Origin: Novosphingobium rosa NBRC 15208
Lineage (GTDB): Bacteria > Pseudomonadota > Alphaproteobacteria > Sphingomonadales > Sphingomonadaceae
Reading direction: 5' to 3'
Assembly (NCBI RefSeq): GCF_001598555.1
Contig: NZ_BCZE01000052.1
Location: 1 to 63,112 of the forward strand
Length of the DNA stretch: 63,112 nucleotides
Part shown: positions 16,657-24,089 of the stretch, in pieces
Layout of the letters: every line of letters begins with the position of its first letter
Position numbering within the stretch: position 1 is the first letter of the stretch
Made by a program: the position numbers and the translations under genes
Notes under the pieces: generated by a model
What the model was told of the DNA's origin: nothing
Seen by the model: the letters and a program-made list of their open reading frames with translations, nothing else
Databases searched by the model: none

Positions 16657-16773
16657 ATGAGCTTCAACCTCTCACGCCTCAACGCCGACGCCCTGATCGA
16701 GGGCCTGCGCGCTGCTGTCGTGCTGGGTTGCGCCGCCGCCCTGGCCTTTGCCGGGCTGGCCGCGCACGCCTGA
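16657..16773 (+). CDS. 38-residue hydrophobic small ORF
   Basis: A short ORF starting MSFNLSRLNADALIEG and continuing as one hydrophobic Ala/Leu helix (about residues 17-37), so if made it would be a one-pass membrane peptide. It starts 35 bp after the agmatine deiminase stop and ends just before a very good terminator, so it could be the last gene of that transcript. The ribosome binding site is weak. It could also be non-coding 3' sequence. Confidence 0.4.
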   Translation: MSFNLSRLNADALIEGLRAAVVLGCAAALAFAGLAAHA

Positions 16774-16792
16774 AGCCGCAGACTTAGACGGA

Positions 16793-16838
16793 GGGCCAGC
16801 GCGGAAGCTCCCACATTTTCCGCGCTGGCCTGATTTTT
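16793..16838 (+). terminator. Strong rho-independent terminator
   Basis: An 11-bp perfect inverted repeat (CCAGCGCGGAA / TTCCGCGCTGG, extended by flanking GG/CC) with an 11-base loop, followed by TGATTTTTTC. It ends the agmatine deiminase / small ORF transcript. Confidence 0.9.
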
Positions 16839-16854
16839 TCAGAAATTAAGGAAA

Positions 16855-17085
16855 ATGCGAGGGGGTTACCCCCTCGCGCTCCCATGCCGTCTTCCGACGC
16901 AAGGGCGGTTGTGCCCTATCGTGGTGCGCGAACTCTCCACCAGCGCAGCGAAAAGGCGCCGCAGGCAGGAAGCCCCGGCGCCTTTCCTATCGTTTATGCC
17001 TGCGGCGCAGCGACCTGGCTCTATGGCCGAACCCGATGCGCAACGCAGACATGTAAAGGGAGCGCGAGGGTGATGACCCTCGCAC
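16855..17085. repeat. Composite palindromic repeat, copy 7 (complete)
   Basis: Complete A...B' element: type-A hairpin 16857-16877, core arms GCGCCGCAGGC and GCCTGCGGCGC, type-B' hairpin 17064-17083 (GCGAGGGTG / GACCCTCGC). Together with the terminator at 16793 it fills the 329-bp convergent gap before phaB. Confidence 0.9.
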
Positions 17086-17102
17086 TTAACCCTTTTGACC
17101 CC

Positions 17103-17825
17103 TTAATACATATGCTGCCCGCCATTGAGCGACAGGGTGGAGCCGGTCACGAACCCGGCATCCTCGGCGCAGAGGAACGCCACGGCGCGCGCGATTTCCT
17201 TGGCCTGCCCCAGACGCCCAACCGGAATCTTGGCGACGATCTTTTCCAGCACGGCCTCAGGCACGGCGGCAACCATATCGGTGTCGATATAGCCCGGCGC
17301 GATGGCGTTGACGGTGACGCCGAACTTGGCGCCTTCCTGCGCTAGGGCCTTGGTGAAGCCATGGATGCCCGATTTGGCAGCGGCATAGTTGACCTGACCG
17401 TACTGCCCGGCCTGACCGTTGATCGAGCCGATGTTGACGATGCGGCCCCATTTGCGATCACGCATGCCGGGGAAGGTGGCCTTGGCCATGTTGAAGCAAC
17501 CGCCGAGGTTGATGCGCATCACCTCGTTCCAGTCGTCGAAGCTCATCTTGTGCAGCACGGCGTCGCGGGTGATGCCGGCGTTGTTGACCACCACATCGAC
17601 GGGGCCGAGGTCGGCCTCCACCTTCTTCACGCCTTCCAGCGTGGCGTCATGATCGCCCACGTCCCATTTGTAAGCCGCGATGCCGGTGGCGTCGGTGAAG
17701 GCCTTGGCCTTCTCGTCATTGCCTGCGTAATTGGCTGCGACCGTGTAACCCAGATCCTTGAGCGCGAGGCTGATTGCCTTGCCGATGCCGCGCGTGCCGC
17801 CCGTGACGATGGCGATTCTGGTCAT
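17103..17825 (-). CDS. phaB: Acetoacetyl-CoA reductase
   Basis: A 240-residue SDR enzyme that reduces acetoacetyl-CoA to (R)-3-hydroxybutyryl-CoA for polyhydroxyalkanoate synthesis, usually with NADPH. Visible motifs are the N-terminal TGGTRGIGKAISLALK dinucleotide loop, NNAG, the catalytic NIGSINGQAGQYGQVNYAAAK (Ser, Tyr-x3-Lys) and the PhaB-typical C-terminal NGGQHMY. The ATG at 17825 has GGGAGA 6 bp upstream, better than the in-frame ATG at 17837. phaA and phaC are not in the window. FabG is the main alternative; the terminal GGQHMY favours PhaB. Confidence 0.9.
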   Translation of the reverse strand: MTRIAIVTGGTRGIGKAISLALKDLGYTVAANYAGNDEKAKAFTDATGIAAYKWDVGDHDATLEGVKKVEADLGPVDVVVNNAGITRDAVLHKMSFDDWNEVMRINLGGCFNMAKATFPGMRDRKWGRIVNIGSINGQAGQYGQVNYAAAKSGIHGFTKALAQEGAKFGVTVNAIAPGYIDTDMVAAVPEAVLEKIVAKIPVGRLGQAKEIARAVAFLCAEDAGFVTGSTLSLNGGQHMY

Positions 17826-17970
17826 AAAGTCTCCCAATGCGTGAAGCGTGATCGACGTCCCGGCCCAGGGCGAGTGAGGTGGGCGGGCGGGCGACAGAGG
17901 GTCGCCTCATCTGTGATCCTAGATCAGTGGCGCGGTGAATCAATAACCGATTCACGCCGGGAAACAAATT

Positions 17971-18005
17971 GTTGAATATTGCAACTATTTGACATTGCAG
18001 TGCAA
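17971..18005. promoter_or_regulatory. Two palindromic TGCA-type sites upstream of phaB
   Basis: GTTGAATATTGCAAC (imperfect palindrome, 17971-17985) and the perfect palindrome TTGCAGTGCAA (17995-18005) lie in an AT-rich stretch about 150-180 bp upstream of phaB. PhaR regulators of PHA genes in alphaproteobacteria recognise TGC/GCA-containing palindromes, so these are candidate PhaR operators. This is inferred from pattern only. Confidence 0.35.
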
Positions 18006-18059
18006 AATAAAGAACTTCGCACCTGCAGCATGGGGATGTGTGTTCCCATCCGGTTTGTT

Positions 18060-18926
18060 TTAAAACCGGAATTGCGTTCCGACATAGACGGCCTGGCTGT
18101 CAGACTTGCCGTCGGGCGACATGCTTTTTATCCGGTCGCGATCCTGCGAGTAGCGCACGCCTGCTGTCACATCGAAATTGCGGGAGACGCGGTAGCTGCC
18201 GCCGACATCCACGCTCTGCTCGCCAAGCGTTTCCAGCGTGCGGGGCGCGCGCCCGGCCCGCTCCTTGTCGTCCAGCTGCACGTGAGGGGCCAGACGCGAG
18301 ACGGTGGCCGCCGCCGAATTGTCCGCCTGCGTATAGGCGGAGAGGTCGGGCATCTCGGCGCCGCGCCGGGAATCGCGCGCGATATCCTTGGGCAGATCCT
18401 TGGGCAGGGTGAAATTGGCGCTGGCCGGGGTGAAGCCCTGATAGCCATGCGCCAGACCCAGATTGTAGGCGGTGGAGGCCAGATGCAGCACCGGCGGCGT
18501 GGGCGCGGAATAGGCCGGGCTGCGGATGGCGGGCCCGCGCACCACGATGGCATGGGCGGTGGCTTCATCCACGCGCACCGCCACCGTCACCGAGCGGTCG
18601 GGGCGGGCGGAGAGGCCTGCGGGCGTATAACGGAACAGCGGCGGGCCGCCGGAACGCGATGCCAGCGCACGGGTCAGATGCGGGTCGGTCTGCGCCGGGG
18701 CAAAGCCGCCGCCGCTCTGTTTCAGCACGCTCTGGTTGATGCCCAGGCCGGGCAGGGCGGCTTCCAGCTTGCTGGAATAGGCCAGCACGGCGCTGGGCAG
18801 CGCCAGCACGAAGACGGCGATGCCCATCACCAGCGCGGGAGACGAGCTGTTGCCCTCCAGCCTGCTGCCTGCGGGGAGTCGTGTCTGCATGGTGGCCATG
18901 GACGAGGGGCCCGAACCTTCTTTCAT
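18060..18926 (-). CDS. Hypothetical membrane-anchored protein with barrel-like tail
   Basis: A 288-residue protein I do not recognise. After a polar N-terminus comes a hydrophobic segment (about residues 31-50, LVMGIAVFVLALPSAVLAYS), which is an uncleaved anchor or a signal sequence. A long polar, Pro/Ala/Ser-rich region follows, and the last 50 residues (SVDVGGSYRVSRNFDVTAGV ... AVYVGTQFRF) alternate like outer-membrane beta strands and end in Phe, as BAM substrates do. There are too few strands for a monomeric barrel. The start is uncertain: ATGs at 18926, 18899 and 18890 all lack a clear ribosome binding site. The stop codon lies inside a CCGGTTT/AAACCGG hairpin. Confidence 0.6.
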   Translation of the reverse strand: MKEGSGPSSMATMQTRLPAGSRLEGNSSSPALVMGIAVFVLALPSAVLAYSSKLEAALPGLGINQSVLKQSGGGFAPAQTDPHLTRALASRSGGPPLFRYTPAGLSARPDRSVTVAVRVDEATAHAIVVRGPAIRSPAYSAPTPPVLHLASTAYNLGLAHGYQGFTPASANFTLPKDLPKDIARDSRRGAEMPDLSAYTQADNSAAATVSRLAPHVQLDDKERAGRAPRTLETLGEQSVDVGGSYRVSRNFDVTAGVRYSQDRDRIKSMSPDGKSDSQAVYVGTQFRF

Positions 18927-19235
18927 GAAAACGAAAGGCGAATCTTGAACGTAAAAGCGCGTGCTGCGCGCGATGCCGTAGATCTGCGCTATAGCTGCAC
19001 ATCATGGCATCGCCAAGCTGAACCCATGATGGCCGGGAAAGGTCCACAGGGCCGATATTCAGCACAGGTTCACGGCTGGAAAGGCGAGAAGGCGGTGCGG
19101 CCCCCGCTGCCGGGGCTTGCCGCCGGGGCGGGGGCAGCTATAGAGGCCAGAACGCCTGCGCGCTGACATGACGCAAATGTCGGCGCGTTCGGCATGTATG
19201 GCGGGCGGGTCTACGGCCGGTTGCAAGGATTTGGT
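18927..19235. other. Divergent intergenic region, 309 bp
   Basis: Upstream region for both the hypothetical gene at 18926 (minus) and the DUF3576 gene at 19236 (plus). It has no convincing ORF. A TATAGA hexamer at about 19139 is a possible -10 element for the DUF3576-leuS-lptE-holA run. I see no repeat element or clear operator. Confidence 0.4.
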
Positions 19236-19736
19236 ATGACGACGGGATTGGTGGAAGTGAAGAAAGCTGGTCGCGCGTCGCGTGCGGGCCTGCGCGCCGC
19301 AGTTGTGGCGCTGGGCGTTCTGGCGCTGGCTGGTTGCAGCCATGGTCCGCTGCATATCAAGCATCACCGTGCCCGTCCGGGCCGTCTGGCCCTGCCGCCC
19401 ACGAATGTGACGACGATCGGCGTCAACAGCTTCCTGTGGCGCGCCAGCCTCGACGTGCTCAGCTTCATGCCGCTGGTGCAGACCGACAGCAATGGCGGCG
19501 TGATCGTGACCGACTGGTATTCCAACCCCAGCAACCCCGGTGAGCGCATGAAGGTCACCGTGACCATTCTGGACAAGGATCTGCGGTCTGACGCGCTGCG
19601 CGTGGCCGCCAGCCGTCAGGTCAACCAGGGCGGGGCCTGGGTGGATGCGCCGGTGAAGGCCGCCACCGTGCAGCAGCTGGAAGATGTGATCCTGACCAAG
19701 GCGCGCGATCTGCGCCGTGGCACCATTCAGCAGTAA
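19236..19736 (+). CDS. DUF3576 family lipoprotein
   Basis: A 166-residue lipoprotein of the alphaproteobacterial DUF3576 family, function unknown. The signal sequence ends in lipobox L-A-G-C (Cys about 33). The mature domain has the family core NVTTIGVNSFLWRASLDVLSFMPLVQTDSNGG, in two blocks split by VIVTDWYSNP, and ends in ILTKARDLRRG. The ATG at 19236 has AAGGA about 6 bp upstream. It lies directly before leuS-lptE-holA, an arrangement kept widely in alphaproteobacteria, which with the LptE neighbour suggests an outer-envelope role. Confidence 0.88.
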   Translation: MTTGLVEVKKAGRASRAGLRAAVVALGVLALAGCSHGPLHIKHHRARPGRLALPPTNVTTIGVNSFLWRASLDVLSFMPLVQTDSNGGVIVTDWYSNPSNPGERMKVTVTILDKDLRSDALRVAASRQVNQGGAWVDAPVKAATVQQLEDVILTKARDLRRGTIQQ

Positions 19737-19823
19737 TTTCGCCGGTTACCGCCTCTTCCCCGCCCGTCGCTGTTTCGCGTGAGGCGGAAAGGGGCGGGCG
19801 GCATGAAGGAAGAAGCAGTTACC

Positions 19824-22343
19824 ATGAGCGAGCGTTTCGAAGCCAACACCGCTGACACCCATTGGCAGCGCGTGTGGGACGAGGCCCAGTCCTTCAAGGC
19901 CGACGACAGCTCGCCCAAGCCGCGCAGCTATGTGCTTGAGATGTTTCCCTATCCTTCGGGGCGCATCCATATCGGCCATGTGCGCAACTACACGATGGGC
20001 GATGTGCTGGCCCGTTACAAGCGGATGCAGGGCTTCGAGGTGCTGCACCCCATGGGCTGGGATGCTTTCGGCATGCCCGCCGAGAATGCCGCCATGGAAA
20101 AGGGCGTCCACCCCGGCGGTTGGACCCGCGACAACATCGCCAACATGAAGGCGCAGTTGAAGCGCCTGGGCTTCGCGCTCGACTGGAGCCGCGAGCTGGC
20201 GACCTGTGAGCCCGACTATTACGGGCAGGAGCAGGCGCTGTTCCTCGATCTCTACGCTGCTGGTTTGGTCTACCGCAAGGAATCGACGGTCAACTGGGAC
20301 CCGATCGACCAGACCGTGCTGGCCAACGAACAGGTGATCGACGGGCGCGGCTGGCGCAGCGGCGCGATGGTCGAGAAGCGCAAGCTGTCGCAGTGGTTCC
20401 TGAAGATCACTGATTTCGCCGATGAACTGCTCGAAGGTCTGGGCTCGCTGGAGCATTGGCCCGAGAAGGTGAAGCTGATGCAGGAGAACTGGATCGGCAA
20501 ATCGCAGGGCCTGCAGTTCAGCTTCCACCTCTCGAATGGCGCCGGGCTGGATGTTTACACCACCCGCCCGGACACAATCTTTGGCGCCAGCTTTGTCGCC
20601 GTGGCCGCCGATCACCCGGTGGCGCAGGGCGTGGCCGAGCATAATGCCGAAGCCGCCGCCTTCATCGAGCTGTGCAAGCAGGGCGGCACCACCGCCGCCG
20701 AGCTGGAAACCGCCGAAAAGCTGGGCTTCGACACCGGCATCACCGCGCGCCATCCCTTCACCGGGGCCGAGCTGCCGGTCTTCATCGCCAATTTCGTGCT
20801 GATGGAATATGGCACCGGCGCCGTGATGGCCGTGCCGGGCCATGACCAGCGCGATTTCGAATTCGCCACCAAATACAGCCTGCCGATCCTGCGCGTCGTC
20901 GCCGCCAGGGCCGAGGAGGCCGACAAGCCCTTCGGTAAGGAAGCCGAGGCCGGTGACGGCATTCTGGTGAACTCGGACTTCCTCAACGGCCTGTCGGTGG
21001 CCGAAGCCAAGAAGGCGATCATCGCGCGCATCGAGGCCAATGGCTCGGGCGAGGGCAAGACTGTGTGGCGCCTGCGCGACTGGGGCGTTTCGCGCCAGCG
21101 CTATTGGGGCACGCCGATCCCCTTCATCCATTGCGAGATCTGCGGCGTGGTCCCCGTGCCCAAGAAGCAGCTGCCCGTGGTGCTGCCCGAGGATGTGGAT
21201 TTCGCCACGCCCGGCAATCCGCTGGCGCGTCACGCCACCTGGAAGCATGTCGATTGCCCGCAATGCGGCCATGCGGCGCGGCGCGAGACCGATACGCTGG
21301 ACACCTTCGTGGACTCCAGCTGGTACTTCCTGCGCTTCGCCAGCCAGCCGAGCGATGCGCCCTTCGATCCGGCCGAGATCGCCCGCTGGTTGCCGGTCGG
21401 CCAGTATATCGGCGGTATCGAGCATGCGATCCTGCATCTGCTCTACGCCCGTTTCTGGACTCGCGCCCTCTCGCGCATCAGCAAGATCGAGGTGAAGGAG
21501 CCCTTCGCCAGCCTGTTCACGCAGGGCATGGTGACGCATGAGACCTACAGCCGCGTCGATCCCGCCAATGGCCAGCCCGTGTGGTTCAGCCCCCGCGAGG
21601 TGGAGCGCAGCGGCGAGGGCGCCACGCTGAAATCCGATGGCGGCGCGGTGGAGATTGGCCGCGTCATCAAGATGTCGAAGTCGAAGAAGAACGTGGTCGA
21701 TCCCGATGAGATCGTCGCCACTTACGGCGCCGATGCGATCCGCTGGTTCATGCTCTCCGACAGCCCGCCCGAGCGCGATCTGCCCTGGAGCGAGGCCGGC
21801 ATCGAGGGCTGCGCCCGCTTCGTGCAGCGCCTGTGGCGACTGTTCGGCCAGTATGACGCCAGCGCCTCGGGCGAGGACAAGGCGGTGGAGCGCAAGATCC
21901 ACCAGACCGTCCATGCCGCCGCGCAGGACATTGAATCGCTGGGCTTCAACAAGGCCGTGGCGCGCATCTACGAGCTGACCGGCGCGGTGGAAAAGGCGGC
22001 GCCCAGCGCCAGCCGCAACAATGGCATCAAGGCCGTGCTGCTGCTGATCGCCCCGATGATGCCGCATCTGGCCGAAGAGGCCTGGGCCAAGATTGGCGAG
22101 GGCCTGATTGCCGATGCCGCCTGGCCCGAAGTCGATCCGGCGCTGCTGGTCGATGATGAGGTCACCGTGGCCATTCAGGTCAAGGGCAAGCTGCGCGACA
22201 CCGTCACCGTCGCCAAGGGCACCTCCAAGGAGGAGCTGGAAAGGCTGGCGCGGGCGTCGGAAAAGGTGCAGCGTGCGCTGGAAGGCGCCGAGATCAAGAA
22301 GGTGATCGTGGTGCCCGACCGTCTCGTCAATCTGGTGGCCTGA
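19824..22343 (+). CDS. leuS: Leucyl-tRNA synthetase
   Basis: An 839-residue class Ia synthetase charging tRNA-Leu. The HIGH-type motif is PYPSGRIHIGHVRNYTMGD near residue 45-60. The CP1 editing domain (about 220-410) has the Thr-rich DVYTTRPDTIFGASF and GTGAVMAVPGHDQRD motifs, the zinc/insert region contains CEICG and CPQCG, and KMSKS is IKMSKSKKNVVDP near residue 615. The C-terminal anticodon and tail domains are present. I chose the ATG at 19824 (MSERFEANTADTHWQRVWDE); upstream ATG at 19803 is possible. lptE follows after 5 bp. Confidence 0.97.
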   Translation: MSERFEANTADTHWQRVWDEAQSFKADDSSPKPRSYVLEMFPYPSGRIHIGHVRNYTMGDVLARYKRMQGFEVLHPMGWDAFGMPAENAAMEKGVHPGGWTRDNIANMKAQLKRLGFALDWSRELATCEPDYYGQEQALFLDLYAAGLVYRKESTVNWDPIDQTVLANEQVIDGRGWRSGAMVEKRKLSQWFLKITDFADELLEGLGSLEHWPEKVKLMQENWIGKSQGLQFSFHLSNGAGLDVYTTRPDTIFGASFVAVAADHPVAQGVAEHNAEAAAFIELCKQGGTTAAELETAEKLGFDTGITARHPFTGAELPVFIANFVLMEYGTGAVMAVPGHDQRDFEFATKYSLPILRVVAARAEEADKPFGKEAEAGDGILVNSDFLNGLSVAEAKKAIIARIEANGSGEGKTVWRLRDWGVSRQRYWGTPIPFIHCEICGVVPVPKKQLPVVLPEDVDFATPGNPLARHATWKHVDCPQCGHAARRETDTLDTFVDSSWYFLRFASQPSDAPFDPAEIARWLPVGQYIGGIEHAILHLLYARFWTRALSRISKIEVKEPFASLFTQGMVTHETYSRVDPANGQPVWFSPREVERSGEGATLKSDGGAVEIGRVIKMSKSKKNVVDPDEIVATYGADAIRWFMLSDSPPERDLPWSEAGIEGCARFVQRLWRLFGQYDASASGEDKAVERKIHQTVHAAAQDIESLGFNKAVARIYELTGAVEKAAPSASRNNGIKAVLLLIAPMMPHLAEEAWAKIGEGLIADAAWPEVDPALLVDDEVTVAIQVKGKLRDTVTVAKGTSKEELERLARASEKVQRALEGAEIKKVIVVPDRLVNLVA

Positions 22344-22348
22344 ACCTT

Positions 22349-22897
22349 ATGAAGCGCTTTCTGGCTCTCGCCCTGATCGCCGCGCCGCTGCTTAGCGGCT
22401 GCGGGCTGCATCCGCTCTATGAGGGGGGCAGCCATGCGGCGGTCTCGCAGGGGCTCGACGATGTCGATGTGCCGGCGATTCCGGGGCAGAAGGGCTGGCT
22501 GATGCGCAACGCGCTTGAGGACCGGATGCACCCCACCGGCAACCGTGAGGGCGCCAAGCGCTTCCGCCTCGATGTGCGGCTGGATGACAAGCTGGAGGGC
22601 CTTGGCCTGCTGGCCAACGATTCGGTGGGCCGCGAAAGGCGCACCCTGCGCGCGCGCTATCAGCTGGTGGACACCGCCACGGGCGAGATCCTGCTCGATG
22701 CCACCGCCGGTTCGGATGCGGGCATCGATGTGGTTTCCAGCGAATATGCCACCGTGGCCGCCGAGCAGAGCGCTTTGGAGAACCTGACCCGCGTGGTGGC
22801 CGATCGTATCGTCACCTCGCTGGCGGTGCGGCTGCGCAAGGGCGATATCGAGGCTGATCCCAAGCCCGCCAACAACGCTTCAGACCCCAAGCGCTGA
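22349..22897 (+). CDS. lptE: LPS-assembly lipoprotein LptE
   Basis: A 182-residue outer-membrane lipoprotein that plugs the LptD barrel and helps deliver LPS to the cell surface. Signal peptide with lipobox L-S-G-C (Cys18) followed by GLHPLYEGG, the alphaproteobacterial LptE signature. The mature domain has YQLVDTATGEIL and SEYATVAAEQSALENLTRVVADRIVTSL, as in the LptE/RlpB family. It sits 5 bp after leuS and 7 bp before holA, the conserved alphaproteobacterial order. lptC and lptA are in the window about 20 kb away. Confidence 0.92.
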   Translation: MKRFLALALIAAPLLSGCGLHPLYEGGSHAAVSQGLDDVDVPAIPGQKGWLMRNALEDRMHPTGNREGAKRFRLDVRLDDKLEGLGLLANDSVGRERRTLRARYQLVDTATGEILLDATAGSDAGIDVVSSEYATVAAEQSALENLTRVVADRIVTSLAVRLRKGDIEADPKPANNASDPKR

Positions 22898-22904
22898 GCG
22901 CGCG

Positions 22905-23933
22905 ATGAAGCTGACGCAGAAGGATTTTCCTGCTCAAGCCGCCCGCGCGGTGCGTGATTGCAGCGTGTTCTTCTTCTGCGGTTCGGATGAAGCGAGCGTG
23001 CAGGATGCCGCCACGCGCATCCTGCACCTGCTGCCCGACCCCGGCGAAAGGGTGGAGTTCACCGGCGCGGAGCTGCGCCGCGACACCGCGCGGCTGGGGG
23101 ACGAGGCTCGTTCCACCTCTTTGTTCGGAGACCGGCGCTACCTCTGGGTCCGCGCCTCGGGCGATGAGGCGCATGATGCGCTGGAGGTGCTGGTGGGCGG
23201 CGAGCGGCTCTGGCCGGTGATCGTTCAGGCACCTGGCGCCACCGACAAGGGCAAATGCGCGAAGCTGCTGGAAAAGCGCGACGACGCCGTGGTGGCCATG
23301 TTCTATCCGCCCGATCTGCGTTCCGTCACCGCATCGGTACGCGGCATGGCCAGCGCGGCGGGTCTGCGCATGGCCAATGACCTTGCCGAGCGAATCGCCG
23401 CCGCCAGCGGGCTGGATACGCGCCTTGCTCAGTCCGAAGTCACCAAACTGGCACTTTTTCTCGACGCCAGCCCGGAAAGGCCGCGTGACGCCGATATGGC
23501 CTCCTTCGCCGCCATTGGCGCTACCACCGAGGATGACGGGCTTAATCCCATCGTCAACGCCGTGCTGGGCGGCGATGTGGCGCGGCTGGGTGGCGAACTG
23601 AAGCGCATGGGTGAGATCGGTCTTAACCCCGTTGGTGTATTGCTGGCGGTGGAGCGCCGCGCTTCGCAATTGGCGGGCCTTGCCGCCCGCATGGGGCCGC
23701 AGGGTGATGCCCGCAGCTTTATCGAGGGTGAAAAGGCCGCCCGCCGCGTCTTCTGGAAGGATGCTGATGATTTAACGCGACAATTATCGCGCTGGCATGG
23801 TCCCACTTTGGAACGTTTGGTCGACAGGCTGCTGATTCTTCACCGCCAATTGTTAACGAACAGTCAGCAAGCAGATCTGCTTTTGGCCCAGGGTTTGGCT
23901 GAAATAACAAGGGCTGCCGCGCGAAAGCGATGA
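22905..23933 (+). CDS. holA: DNA polymerase III delta subunit
   Basis: A 342-residue clamp-loader subunit that opens the beta sliding clamp. The sequence follows the HolA pattern: N-terminal FFCGSDEASVQDAATRIL, GAELRRDTARLGDEARSTSLFGDRRYLWVR, the middle helical domain with GLDTRLAQSEVTKLALFL, and the C-terminal collar domain (LNPIVNAVLGGDVARLGGEL). The N-terminal AAA-like fold lacks a functional P-loop, as normal for delta. It follows lptE by 7 bp. Length matches the family (about 340). Confidence 0.92.
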   Translation: MKLTQKDFPAQAARAVRDCSVFFFCGSDEASVQDAATRILHLLPDPGERVEFTGAELRRDTARLGDEARSTSLFGDRRYLWVRASGDEAHDALEVLVGGERLWPVIVQAPGATDKGKCAKLLEKRDDAVVAMFYPPDLRSVTASVRGMASAAGLRMANDLAERIAAASGLDTRLAQSEVTKLALFLDASPERPRDADMASFAAIGATTEDDGLNPIVNAVLGGDVARLGGELKRMGEIGLNPVGVLLAVERRASQLAGLAARMGPQGDARSFIEGEKAARRVFWKDADDLTRQLSRWHGPTLERLVDRLLILHRQLLTNSQQADLLLAQGLAEITRAAARKR

Positions 23934-24089
23934 ATTGCTTTGTAGCTGCGACATGAGTTTACAACTCTGTCAGATGCGTCTTGCTGCAGCGCAATGAAAC
24001 CAGTAGTGTTCCTTATGAGCAGCCGGGGGGCAAGTTCACCCTTATCTTTCAGCTGCCGACATGCTTTCCCCCTACCGGCAGGAGCGATC

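Noticed and set aside
16855..17073. Short ORFs inside the composite repeats (also at 7294, 9973, 32335, 60722, 62925)
   Set aside because: Their similar N-terminal or C-terminal peptides simply reflect translation of the same repeat DNA; frames differ between copies and stops interrupt most.
19746..22067. 773-codon minus-strand frame opposite leuS
   Set aside because: leuS has HIGH and KMSKS and full length; the antisense product has no recognisable domain.
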